Positions 1-8,323 of a DNA stretch of 17,171 bases are shown here, piece by piece. A program made the translations under genes and the position numbers. This stretch comes from an uncultured Alphaproteobacteria bacterium. Lineage in GTDB: Bacteria; Pseudomonadota; Alphaproteobacteria; Paracaedibacterales; CAIULA01. Numbering within the stretch: position 1 is the stretch's first letter; each line of letters opens with the position of its first letter. The notes under the pieces were generated by a model. The model did not search any database. It was not told where the DNA came from and saw nothing but the letters and a program-made list of their open reading frames with translations. The stretch covers positions 1 through 17,171 of the forward strand of contig CAIVFQ010000105.1 of the NCBI GenBank assembly GCA_903905285.1. Reading direction: 5' to 3'.

Positions 1-1799
1 CATCCAAAATCCTCAGTTCTGCCCACACTAAACCTGGGTAGTTACATTACAACAATCCTTGCAGAAAATACTTTATTAATTGATCAGTTAACAGGCCATG
101 AGGAACTGTCCTCACCCTTCGAATTTGAACTGGAATTGCATTCATCTTCCTCCACTTTAGACTTAACCAAGCTATTGGGAACAGAAATTACCGTTAGTCT
201 TGAAAGTTATAATGCTCACCTTCAGGCAAAAGACCTGCGATATTTTTGTGGCATTGTTGGCAAAGCCCAGCAAAAGAAAACCATTACCACGGAGCAAGGC
301 GAAAATCTAACCGTTTATCAAGTCTTTATTTATCCTAAATTTTGGCTTTTGAAATTCACCAAAGATTATCGAATTTTTCAGAACAAAAAAACCATCGACA
401 TCATTATGGCTGTTTTAAAGGAAAACGGCGTTACAGAGGTCGACAATTTGATTACAACCTGTGGAAAAACAGTTCGTGACTATTGCGTTCAATATGGCGA
501 GAGCTGTTTTGATTTTGTCTGCCGATTGCTTGAAGAGGAAGGAATTTTTTACTTTTTCAAACACACAGCCCAAGGTCATAAATTGGTTCTTATGGATGAC
601 AGCAGTTCTGCTAAACCTGTAAGAGCGAAGGCTATTTCTTTAAATGCCAATCAAACTGACCATGTGCCTTTAAATACAATTTTTCAATTTAATCTTCAGC
701 AGCAGGTTGTCACCAAAAACTTTCAAACCGTTGATTATAATTACTTAACCCCCTTAACGGATTTGCGTCCGAAAGTGTCTGGAACGGGGAAAAGTGGGCG
801 TGTTTACGAATACCCAGGCCGGTTTGATGATCTAGGTCGGGGTGAAGACTTGGCCGACATTCGGTTGCAAGCCTTAGAATGGCCCAGCCAATTATGCCAA
901 GGAGGCAGTACTGTCTCTCAATTATCTGTCGGTAAGAAATTTGAACTGGCTGACCACCCGCGTGCTGATTTTAATGCCGAGTATGTTTTATATAGGGTTT
1001 CACACTCTGTTGACCAAAACTACAATCCAGAATCTCAAACAGTCGTTTATAAAATTGATGGAGACCCTGATCGCCCCTTAGTCATTGGGTGTGTTTATAA
1101 CGCTGATCACATTCCCCCAGACTATGTTACGGAAAGCCCAACCAAAAGCACTTTTAAAACAAATACCTCTAAAAAAGGTGGCGGGTTTAATGAGATGCGC
1201 TTTGAAGACAAAAAAGGTGATGAAGAAATTTACATGCACGCTCAAAAAGATTGGAATAACGAAATTATCCATTCGCGAACTGAAGACATTTTTAAAGGCG
1301 ATGATACGTTGACTGTCCATAAGGGCGACAAAACAGTTATTCAAGAGGGGCATGGCACGACCCACCTTTTACAAATTAAAGATGGGGATGATGTCATTGA
1401 AGTTACAAAGGGTGATTTTCAGATGACCTTGAAGAAAGGCAACAGTGTTACCGAACTCAAAAAGGGTAATTGTCAGTTGACTTTAACGGAAGGCAATAAT
1501 GTTATTGAGCTTAAAAAAGGGAATTACCAGCTAACTTTAGGGAAAGGTGATGTCACCATTAAAGTTACAGGCAAGGTGAATATTACCAGTACCGATGATA
1601 TATCCCTGGAATCAAAAAAAACATAAACCTTACCGCAGGTATGAATATCTCTATGAAAGCCAAAATGAACATCGAAAGAAAAGCTGACTTGGCGATTAAG
1701 GATGAAGGTAATATGGTCACAGTGGAAGGCAAAGCGACGACAGAAATTAAAGGGGGAGCAATGGTTAAAGTACAAGGTCCTGCAGTTAAGATTAATTAA
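1..1799 (+). CDS. vgrG: VgrG spike protein of type VI secretion (5' partial, one -1 frameshift)
   Basis: VgrG trimers form the tip of the T6SS puncturing device and carry effectors. The reading frame is open from base 1 with no stop upstream, so the TTG at 136 is not the start and the true start lies before the window. In-window residues 33-60 (LIDQLTGHEELSSPFEF, then LDLTKLLG) are the typical VgrG N-terminal gp27-like block. The C-terminal half has glycine-rich KGD/KGN repeats of the gp5-like beta-helix spike. The frame hits TAA at 1624-1626, just after an A8 run. In the -1 frame the protein continues without a break (KNINLTAGMNISMKAKM ... VQGPAVKIN) to TAA at 1797-1799, two bases before the next gene. 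The continuation has the expected repetitive VgrG tail composition, so I annotate through to 1799. It may be a recent mutation, a consensus error, or recoded. The family call is firm; whether full-length protein is made is not. Confidence 0.9.
1384..1545 (+). repeat. Three 18-residue (54-nt) repeats in the VgrG spike
   Basis: Three consecutive in-frame units of 18 codons begin at 1384, 1438 and 1492: GDDVIEVTKGDFQMTLKK, GNSVTELKKGNCQLTLTE, GNNVIELKKGNYQLTLGK. Each contains two short strands separated by a K-G-N/D turn, as in triple-stranded beta-helix spikes. Looser copies lie upstream from about 1297. The similarity is clearer in protein than in DNA, so this is an old structural repeat and not a recent duplication. 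Confidence 0.85.
1614..1621 (+). other. A8 slippery run at the vgrG frame break
   Basis: Eight consecutive A residues follow TC. In the vgrG frame the bases divide as tcA AAA AAA ACA, an exact X_XXY_YYZ heptamer of the A_AAA_AAA type. A -1 slip here gives Glu-Ser-Lys-Lys-Asn-Ile-Asn-Leu and joins the two vgrG frames; one added A at transcription gives the same product. A weak 4-bp hairpin (ACCT 1627-1630 with AGGT 1637-1640) begins 6 nt downstream. I see no clear Shine-Dalgarno-like stimulator upstream. The site is seen directly; its use for recoding is inference. Confidence 0.5.
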
Positions 1800-1801
1800 T
1801 C

Positions 1802-2482
1802 ATGGATAATCAAGAACCAGAAATTTTATCAGAAGAACAGAAACCTCAGGAATCTTCTGTTTTTAAAGATGGGCAGGCTACCACAGAAGTCCCCACCGAT
1901 GGTGTTTACGAGATTCATCAAAACCCAGGAAAGCTTGTTGTTACCTATAAAGATGGTAAAAAGAATGGCGAGACTGTTATCTATGACGAAGATAACAAGA
2001 TCAGAAATCGCATGATGTATCAAGACGATCAGCTTCATGGCCAGATGATAATCTATCAAGAGGGCAGCGAGGCCGTAGATATGACTATGGTTTACAAAAA
2101 TAACATTTTAGACGGGCCTATGAAAGGGTTCTACCCATCGGAAGAAAAACGCTTTGAAGGAACCTATGTGAAAGGTAAACTGGAGGGTGATTTCATTTTC
2201 TACGATGAATTTAGCGATATATGTCAGAAAACAACTTATAAAGGTGGCCTTCGGGATGGTGTATCTGCTACTTATTTTCCTAAAAGTCAGGGAGGGGGCG
2301 CCTGTCAAGTTAGTCATTATGAAAAAGGATTGTTGGTTCAAAACCAAGATATGTTCTATTCAACGGGGGAATTATTACAGCGGACGCCGTATCAAAAAGG
2401 CAAAGCCACGGCCTATCCCTCTATTTTAAATAAAGACGGTAAAGCTTTAATTAATCCAGCCAATAAGAATCGAGGAGAATAA
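1802..2482 (+). CDS. MORN-repeat (YwqK-like) protein in the T6SS module
   Basis: A 226-residue protein with at least five degenerate MORN_2-type repeats, each of form xYxxGxxxGxxxxYx: near residues 48-61 (YKDGKKNGETVIY), 70-83, 93-106, 116-129 and 139-152, with weaker ones after. No signal peptide or membrane segment is visible. The first 33 residues are acidic and look disordered. Such repeats are annotated as YwqK-family antitoxins or as structural or membrane-associated repeats; the precise role is not established. The ATG lies two bases after the restored vgrG stop, and the gene ends one base before the DUF4280 start, so it is part of the spike operon. An immunity, adaptor or chaperone role for T6SS cargo is inferred from position only. 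The gene is intact, unlike the genes on either side. Confidence 0.8.
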   Translation: MDNQEPEILSEEQKPQESSVFKDGQATTEVPTDGVYEIHQNPGKLVVTYKDGKKNGETVIYDEDNKIRNRMMYQDDQLHGQMIIYQEGSEAVDMTMVYKNNILDGPMKGFYPSEEKRFEGTYVKGKLEGDFIFYDEFSDICQKTTYKGGLRDGVSATYFPKSQGGGACQVSHYEKGLLVQNQDMFYSTGELLQRTPYQKGKATAYPSILNKDGKALINPANKNRGE

Positions 2483-2483
2483 A

Positions 2484-2869
2484 ATGGGTGCACAAACTAT
2501 TTCTACGTCGCCACTCGCTTGCTGTATGGGCGCTGCACCAGCGACTTTAATGGCGTTGCCGATCAGCTTTGACTTAACCATGAGTATGCCAGCGGCCACA
2601 ATCAATGATCACTTCCTTTTTTGAATGTTTTACCGTTTGGGGTATGTAGCAGCCTTAGTAACCCTATGGTAGCAGCAACAGCAGCAGCCTTAGGCGTTTT
2701 GGTGCCAATGCCCTGTATCCCCATGACAATGTCCCCTTGGGCGCCAGGAGCCCCTACGGTGCAGCTTGGCGGTGTTGTTGCGCTTAACGATTCTAGTGTT
2801 TTGAATTGTATGTGGGGTGGTGCTATTCAAATTAACTTTCCTGGTCAAGTGCCGACCATGGTTCCTTAG
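2484..2869 (+). pseudogene. PAAR-like DUF4280 protein, split by a 1-nt frameshift
   Basis: DUF4280/PAAR-like proteins cap the VgrG tip and help load effectors. The gene starts at ATG 2484 with GAGGAG at 2472-2477, and encodes MGAQTISTSPLACCMGAAP ... MPAATINDH before TGA at 2622-2624. The remainder lies in the -1 frame: LNVLPFGVCSSLSNP, then PMPCIPMTMSPWAPGAP, VALNDSSVLNCMWGG and the terminal PGQVPTMVP, ending at TAG 2867-2869. Together they make one family-typical protein of about 128 residues with its cysteine and proline motifs. One missing base in CTTCC or the T6 run at 2617-2622 explains the break. The slip sequence (C_CTT_TTT) is not a canonical -1 heptamer, so recoding is less likely than at vgrG. 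It is either a pseudogene or a consensus error. Confidence 0.85.
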
Positions 2870-3264
2870 ACTTTTATAGAAAAATTAACAACTATTTAAA
2901 TATATATTACTACACTTAAGTCCTGAATTCTATTTTTAACAAATGCAGGATGTAAATGAGTGTTAAGGTATTATTTTTTTATTTTGCATAATTTGTCGTT
3001 GCACGCATGCCTCAACTGTTGAGGGGATCCCTGCGGCTGTTTTAGATATATTCAGAGCTGTTCGGGAAAGCGCCACCCTTGAAGACGCCGCTGAACGGGT
3101 TTGGGGGCAACAACTTTTAGCTTATTCTCAACAACTAATCGAACAAATTCGCCAAAGATATTCCCCGGACTTTCAGTCTGGAATAATCACTGATGAAAAA
3201 TGTCAATGCCTAAACTATTTATACACACAAGGAGGATGGGCAGGATTAAAGAAAGATAAAAACC
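2870..3264 (+). other. Gap with no intact gene; AT-rich start, remnant coding after about 2967
   Basis: The first part, about 2870-2966, is very AT-rich and carries stops in all frames; I see no convincing promoter or terminator hairpin there. From 2967 a frame without stops (phase 3) has protein-like content and is described as a separate remnant entry. No RNA gene is recognisable. Confidence 0.6.
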
Positions 3265-3284
3265 TTGATATATTTGACGAGGGG
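2967..3284 (+). pseudogene. Broken 5' part of the following nucleotidyltransferase-like gene
   Basis: Phase 3 is open from 2967 to the TGA at 3387-3389. From about 3015 it encodes a believable polar, helix-rich segment: TVEGIPAAVLDIFRAVRES, then LEDAAERVWGQQLLAYSQQL, IEQIRQRYSPDF, and LYTQGGWAGLKKDKNLDIFD. It has no ATG, GTG or TTG before the join, so it cannot be translated as it stands. Deleting one G from the G4 run at 3281-3284 gives DIFDEGFAIGQKPSWRAIG, running straight into the next gene. An ATG at 3007 (MPQ) would enter this frame if one base were added near 3013-3016. I read this as the decayed or mis-sequenced N-terminal 90-100 residues of the downstream protein. The function of this segment is not recognised. 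Confidence 0.55.
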
Positions 3285-4959
3285 ATTTGCTATCGGTCAA
3301 AAACCCTCTTGGAGAGCGATTGGCTCTGTAGGGCCAAACTCGGATATAGACTATTCGGTAGCATTGGATTGCACAAAAGCAAGAGATGATGATCAAGCTG
3401 TGTGTTCTGTGCAAAAAGATTGTGGGGAGATTGTGGCCAAAGTCTTATTTGATTTATTGATGGCCCATATTTTTAAAAGCACCAGTGGGGAATTCTTTGA
3501 CGCCGAGGCATACACAAGTCCCAATGATCAAATCAATACCTATTGGAAATCACTTGTTGAGCGTACTAAAAAAAAGGAGTTAGATGCTGATGATAGATCG
3601 GAGCTCATACAATACGTTAACGTGTCACTTGTTCTTACTCAACTTCAAACCGTTCGTTTCTTAGATAAACCTTTAGTCTATAAAGGCACTACGATTTTAA
3701 GCTGGCCTGTTTTTAAATTATTTTGGAGAGGCAAAAGATTTAGCCGTTTGCAACGAGACGCTGAACATTTTGCCGCCAGCACGGTAGTTAAAGCAACATC
3801 CGAAGACCCCCGAACCCAAGTTACTCTCCATCGCCTTAAAGATATTGTTAGTCTAACTCAGGTTATTGATGAAGAAACAAACCCAGCTCAAGTTCATCAA
3901 TTGAATCTAGTGCGGCAAAGTTATTACCCTGAGGCCTATTACACCAATGGTGCTTATCTTCAAGTCTGCTATAGCGATGATCCGAATTCGCAAGCTTTTG
4001 TAACGGCTGCCACAAGAAAATTGATCCAAGGTCACTCTATTTTAACGGACCAAGACTTGATGGACATTAGACGAGCAGAAGGATTGGTAACGTTACCTTC
4101 GTTTGAATATGCTATTAGCGTTGCAGAAAACCTAGCCTATGCCATTCATAAATTGCAAGAAGGGGAAGAAAATCCTCAAGACAGCTTATTTATACGTTTT
4201 TTAAATGCTTCCAAATATTTGTTGAGGGTAGCACGTGGGCTAGAAGGATATGCGAAAACTAATCCGGGTGTTGTGAATGTAAGGTACTTAAAAAAACTAA
4301 GAGACTTTTCTTTTCAGCTGGAACGTTTGAAACGTGGTTTCCCCCCTTTTACCAGTGTAAAGGAGATTAAATATTTCTTAGATACAGCATTTAAAACCCT
4401 GGAACGGGCTTCTTCAAAGTTGAATGCGGGTTATTATGCTGAGGAATTGTGTAAAATTGCCTTCGATTTATGGGCCACGCCAGAGGCAAAAATTTCTAAT
4501 ATTAGAGACATAAATTTCCCCATAGATAAATTTGTTATTGAGCTTCGAAAAGACAAACCAGGCAGAAAATGGTTTTTGGTTAAAGACGAACTCATTGCTT
4601 CAGCCATTAAAAATGATACAAGCAGGCAAAAGCCCGAAGCAGCAAGCCGTGTGGCTTTGCTATTAAACTATATTGCTGGGTTAGAAACCCATAAAAACGA
4701 CGTGATGAAAAAGGCTACGAAAGCCGAACAAACACAACTGGAAAAAAACTTAAAAGTTCCGTTTCTAGATGGAGGCAAAACCCTAAGTGATTTGAAAAGT
4801 ACTAAAGCCCAGGCAAATGCTTTCAAAACGTTTGTAAATGGCCTTATACAGATGGTGCATGATGTTGTCCAAGATTTGGAAAGAAAAAACGGAAATTATC
4901 AAAGCACGGGACTTGGTGTAAGACTGCAGCAAGTTCGTGAAATCACAGCCTTGGGATAA
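3265..4959 (+). CDS. Uncharacterised protein with a nucleotidyltransferase-like GS-DID motif; possible T6SS effector
   Basis: A 564-residue frame from TTG 3265, without a Shine-Dalgarno; the start is probably an artefact of an upstream frameshift. Near the N-terminus is IGSVGPNSDIDYSVALD (codons 3319-3369), matching the G-S-x(n)-D-x-D active-site signature of the DNA polymerase beta-type nucleotidyltransferase fold. A third acidic candidate is FFDAEAY at about 3493-3513. The remaining roughly 450 residues are mostly charged helices (for example LERLKRGFPPFTSVKEI, SKYLLRVARGLEGY, VHDVVQDLERKNGN), with no signal peptide or membrane segment. I do not recognise a named family. Its position directly after VgrG, MORN and DUF4280 genes is where T6SS cargo is usually encoded, so a nucleotidyl-transferring effector is the leading inference. 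The motif is visible; the activity is not proven. Confidence 0.6.
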   Translation: MIYLTRGFAIGQKPSWRAIGSVGPNSDIDYSVALDCTKARDDDQAVCSVQKDCGEIVAKVLFDLLMAHIFKSTSGEFFDAEAYTSPNDQINTYWKSLVERTKKKELDADDRSELIQYVNVSLVLTQLQTVRFLDKPLVYKGTTILSWPVFKLFWRGKRFSRLQRDAEHFAASTVVKATSEDPRTQVTLHRLKDIVSLTQVIDEETNPAQVHQLNLVRQSYYPEAYYTNGAYLQVCYSDDPNSQAFVTAATRKLIQGHSILTDQDLMDIRRAEGLVTLPSFEYAISVAENLAYAIHKLQEGEENPQDSLFIRFLNASKYLLRVARGLEGYAKTNPGVVNVRYLKKLRDFSFQLERLKRGFPPFTSVKEIKYFLDTAFKTLERASSKLNAGYYAEELCKIAFDLWATPEAKISNIRDINFPIDKFVIELRKDKPGRKWFLVKDELIASAIKNDTSRQKPEAASRVALLLNYIAGLETHKNDVMKKATKAEQTQLEKNLKVPFLDGGKTLSDLKSTKAQANAFKTFVNGLIQMVHDVVQDLERKNGNYQSTGLGVRLQQVREITALG

Positions 4960-5098
4960 AGCTCGCCCCACCGAAACCTGAATCTCGCCGAAGTGCTTTG
5001 TTTGTGGAAATGGTCGGATCAAATTAACGGTCTGTTAGTAAAGATCGTGTCAGACTGGACTCAAAAGTAAATTTTTTGTGAAAGGAAGGGACGGCGTT
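4960..5098 (+). other. Intergenic region before the biosynthetic operon
   Basis: These 139 bases separate the putative effector from the lipid operon and are the natural place for the operon promoter. I cannot pick out a convincing -35/-10 pair or an inverted repeat followed by T residues. An out-of-frame tail (4947-5027) reads protein-like but cannot be tied to the upstream gene with confidence. Confidence 0.4.
5082..5090 (+). promoter_or_regulatory. Ribosome binding site deciding the start of the acyl-AMP ligase fusion
   Basis: AAGGAAGGG precedes ATG 5099 by about 8 nt. The longest frame could start at GTG 5078, but that codon lies before this purine-rich site and has only T residues upstream. 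ATG 5099 (MSSFNRLSSR) is therefore the better start. Confidence 0.7.
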
Positions 5099-8000
5099 AT
5101 GTCGTCATTCAATCGTTTGTCATCTCGTGCAGAATATAGATTTTCCACACTCGTCGAGGCGTTGCAGCATTGGGCTGCTACAAAGCCAGATGCTATAGCG
5201 TATACGTTTCTATGTGGGGAAGATCAGGAAGAAATTACCTATAAAGAGCTGGATGAAAAAGCCAGAATAATTGCTGGATGGCTCCAATCTCAAGGAGACT
5301 GTCAGGGTGAAAGAGCCATGTTGTTTTTTCGTCCCGGGTTGGAATACATTGGCGCTTTTATGGGGTGTTTGTATGCCGGGGTAATTGCGGTGCCAGCGTA
5401 TCCACCACAAAACAACCATCCTATGGATCAACTGCAAAAGATCATCCAAGATGCTCAACCGAAATTCATTCTCTGTGAAGCAGAGGCAAAAAAGGCAATT
5501 CAAAATTTACCGCAGATTATTGGTTGTTTGGATGAGATGGAACCTAATACATCTTCATCTTTCCAAACTATTGATCCCACATCTTTAGCCATCCTTCAAT
5601 ATACATCGGGTTCCACAGGTGACCCAAAAAGTGTGATGGTTAGTCATGGAAATGTGATTGGGAATATAGAGGGCTTCTTTGAAACTCGTAAGGGAACAGC
5701 AGATTATGAAGTGGGCTGTTCATGGCTTCCTCCTTACCATTGTACAGGACTTATTGGGGGGATTTTAATACCCCTTTATTTTGGGTTTCCCTGTTTTTTA
5801 ATGTCACCAACTGCATTTTTACAAGACCCTAAACGTTGGTTGGAAATTATCTCAAAAGAAAAAGTAACAATTTCACCTGCACCAAATTTTGCTTATGATC
5901 TTTGTGCAGCCATGATAACTGAGGATTCATTAAAAGAATTGAACCTAGCTCATTGGCATACGGCCATTAACGGAGCAGAACCAATCCGTCATGAAACATT
6001 AAAGAATTTCATCAAAAAATTTGGTGTTTCTGGATTTTCGGAATCAGCAATGTGTCCTTGTTATGGAATGACAGAAACGACATTGTTGGTGTGCTTTTCC
6101 AAAGGTGCAAAGACGATACAAATTTCAAAACAAAAATTGAAAGATGGAAAAATTGCATCACCTTTTAAAGAAGACGATGCCTATCATTTGGTAAGTTGTG
6201 GACAAGCTATTTCAGGTCATGAGATTTGCATTATAGACCCCCTGACCTTATTGCCTTGTGCTCAAGACGAGGTGGGTGAGATTTGGGTTTATGGTTCCGG
6301 CGTGACTCAGGGATATTGGAATAAACCTGATGTAACAAAAGAAGTTTTTCATGCACAAATTTTAAAAGACACTTCTGGCAAAAAGTATCTTCGGACAGGT
6401 GATTTAGGATGGATTGATGAAAATGATCATCTGTACATAACAGGTCGTTTGAAAGATTTGATTATTCTGAATGGCCGAAATCATTATCCTCAAGATTTGG
6501 AAAAAACATGCAGCGACAGCCATATCCAGCTTATTGGTAAAAGTGCGGCGGCATTTACAGTGGAGAATGAAGGAAACAAAGAGCAATTGGTCCTGGTTCA
6601 GGAAGTCAAACAAAACAGCGGGAATTTTCCTGAAATTTTTCAATTAATTCAAAAAGCATTGTGGGAAGAACATGGACTATCAGCCCAACGGATTGTGTTG
6701 ATTCAGCAAGCAAGTTTACCGAAAACGTCGAGCGGAAAAGTTCAGCGGCGATTGACGCGACAGATGTTGTTGAACCAGGAATTGAAAATAGAAGCGGAAT
6801 GGATGACACCGAAAACAGATGAAAGTATCCAAGAATATGAGGAAGAAGAATTATCCTCTTTGCTTCCCATTCTTCAAAAAATGCCACCATCAGAACAAGA
6901 AATTATGTTGAGAAAAAACATCCGTCAACTTGTCTCCCACCAGCTTAGGCTGTCGCTTTCTGAATTAGCCGATCAAGTGAATTTTTCTGAATTGGGCATG
7001 GATTCCCTGAAGTCTGTTTTCCTTGCAAACCGATGTCAAAAAATTGTTGGGACCCTTTATAAAATTCCAGAAACACTTGCTTTTGATTATCCAACTATTG
7101 AGAAAGTGAGTGCATTTTTGGTATCTCTTTTAGAGGGTGAAAAAGTTCTACACAGTATGAAAACTGCCACCATCAATGAAACAATTGCTGCAATCCAACA
7201 AGATTGTATTTTGCCTGATTCTATTGTGCCGCCGTTGTTATCTGATTCAAAAGAAAAGAATCATATTTTTATAACAGGTGCGACAGGTCTTGTTGGATCT
7301 CACTTGCTTAAAAATCTTCTTTCTCTCACAAAATCATCCATAACGTGTCTCATAAATGCGGAAAACAAGGACAAAGCTTGGCAAAAACTTCTGGCGAAAT
7401 TACAGGGAATTGATGGGGAAATTTCTGATTTAAAGGATAGGATTTTTATACAATTAGGCGACTTAGAAAAACCGTTATTAGGTATGCCAGAATCAGTATT
7501 TTCGTCCCTTTCTTCTTCTGTTGATATGATTTATCACGTGGGCGCAAACGTAAACCACCTTTACTCTTATCAAGCCCTCAGAAAAGCCAATGTTCATAGC
7601 ACGATGGAGATTATTCGCCTTGCATCATTAGGCAAAAAGAAATCAATCCATTATGTATCTTCGTTTACAGCCTATACGTCACAAGATTACGGCCCAGAAG
7701 AAAACATTCAGGAAGATTTCTTTTATGATCAAGATAGACCATCAGCATTAGGGGGATATCAACAATCAAAATGGGCAAGCGAAAAACTGCTTCAAAAAGC
7801 ATACGAAAGGGGCTTTCCTGTTTTTATCTATCGATTGTGTTTTTGTTTGGACGATCACATGAACACGACAAGCATAAACAAGGATCATCTTTTGTCTTTT
7901 ATTAAGGGGTGCCTGCAGTTTGGATATGCTCCAGAATATGATGGCAATGATTTGTTGGTTTTGCCCACAAATCTTACGGCCAAAACAATCGCACAAATTT

Positions 8001-8323
8001 CCCTTCTTAATGAGGTGTCTTCGCCTGTTTTGCACCTTGTTCCGTTTCGGTCTTTTTCATGGTCTTGCTTATGGGAAATGCTAGGAAATGTTTCTGTTTT
8101 GCCCTTTCAAGAATGGTTGGACAATCACCTATCGCACATTCGTCAAGATAATGCCCTGTATCCTTTCTTGCCTTATTATCTGAATAAGAATAAAAGCGAG
8201 ATCCTGTCTCAAATTCCTAATCTATCGTGTAAGAAAACAAGGGAAGTGATTGAGGGATCTAAACTGGAGCCTCTTATCATGACAAAAGAACAATTTCTAA
8301 AAGTTTTGTTGATGACGGTATGA
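5099..8323 (+). CDS. Fatty acyl-AMP ligase - acyl carrier - thioester reductase fusion (CAR-like)
   Basis: A 1074-residue three-domain enzyme. Residues 1 to about 560 are an adenylation domain of the fatty acyl-AMP ligase (FAAL) type: TSGSTGDPK at 169-177, YGMTETT at 322-328, RTGDLGW from 432, GRLKDLIILNGRNHYPQDLE, and the C-terminal lysine in SSGKVQRR (K547). About 595-675 is a carrier domain with GMDSLKS, S636 being the phosphopantetheine attachment site. About 720 to the end is an NAD(P)H thioester reductase: GATGLVG at 727-733, YVSSFTAY, and Y887-x3-K891. No condensation or ketosynthase domain is present, so the expected net reaction is fatty acid to carrier-bound acyl to aldehyde (or alcohol), like carboxylic acid reductase in layout. 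Its stop overlaps the SDR start (ATGA). Family assignment is firm; chain length and final product are unknown. Confidence 0.93.
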   Translation: MSSFNRLSSRAEYRFSTLVEALQHWAATKPDAIAYTFLCGEDQEEITYKELDEKARIIAGWLQSQGDCQGERAMLFFRPGLEYIGAFMGCLYAGVIAVPAYPPQNNHPMDQLQKIIQDAQPKFILCEAEAKKAIQNLPQIIGCLDEMEPNTSSSFQTIDPTSLAILQYTSGSTGDPKSVMVSHGNVIGNIEGFFETRKGTADYEVGCSWLPPYHCTGLIGGILIPLYFGFPCFLMSPTAFLQDPKRWLEIISKEKVTISPAPNFAYDLCAAMITEDSLKELNLAHWHTAINGAEPIRHETLKNFIKKFGVSGFSESAMCPCYGMTETTLLVCFSKGAKTIQISKQKLKDGKIASPFKEDDAYHLVSCGQAISGHEICIIDPLTLLPCAQDEVGEIWVYGSGVTQGYWNKPDVTKEVFHAQILKDTSGKKYLRTGDLGWIDENDHLYITGRLKDLIILNGRNHYPQDLEKTCSDSHIQLIGKSAAAFTVENEGNKEQLVLVQEVKQNSGNFPEIFQLIQKALWEEHGLSAQRIVLIQQASLPKTSSGKVQRRLTRQMLLNQELKIEAEWMTPKTDESIQEYEEEELSSLLPILQKMPPSEQEIMLRKNIRQLVSHQLRLSLSELADQVNFSELGMDSLKSVFLANRCQKIVGTLYKIPETLAFDYPTIEKVSAFLVSLLEGEKVLHSMKTATINETIAAIQQDCILPDSIVPPLLSDSKEKNHIFITGATGLVGSHLLKNLLSLTKSSITCLINAENKDKAWQKLLAKLQGIDGEISDLKDRIFIQLGDLEKPLLGMPESVFSSLSSSVDMIYHVGANVNHLYSYQALRKANVHSTMEIIRLASLGKKKSIHYVSSFTAYTSQDYGPEENIQEDFFYDQDRPSALGGYQQSKWASEKLLQKAYERGFPVFIYRLCFCLDDHMNTTSINKDHLLSFIKGCLQFGYAPEYDGNDLLVLPTNLTAKTIAQISLLNEVSSPVLHLVPFRSFSWSCLWEMLGNVSVLPFQEWLDNHLSHIRQDNALYPFLPYYLNKNKSEILSQIPNLSCKKTREVIEGSKLEPLIMTKEQFLKVLLMTV

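Noticed and set aside
1078..1365. Minus-strand frames over vgrG and elsewhere (for example 1524-1775, 5210-5503, 6606-6890, 16396-16626)
   Set aside because: They lie antisense to well-supported genes, lack ribosome binding sites and show no family motifs.
136..1626. TTG at 136 as the vgrG start
   Set aside because: The same frame is open to base 1 and encodes conserved VgrG N-terminal sequence (LIDQLTGHEELSSPFEF) before 136.
1627..1640. Hairpin ACCT/AGGT as a frameshift stimulator after the A8 run
   Set aside because: Only 4 bp with a 6-nt loop; too weak to claim as a stimulatory structure.
2885..2910. Possible promoter (TTAACA with TATATT) before the NT-like gene
   Set aside because: The spacer is only 12 nt, and the region is so AT-rich that such matches are expected by chance.
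4947..5027. Out-of-frame C-terminal extension of the NT-like protein (GIKLAPPKPESRRSALFVE)
   Set aside because: It reads protein-like and would need one frame change near 4950, but another frame also reads plausibly and no homolog is recalled; too weak to annotate.
5078..5098. GTG 5078 as the start of the acyl-AMP ligase
   Set aside because: AAGGAAGGG lies after this codon and at correct spacing before ATG 5099.
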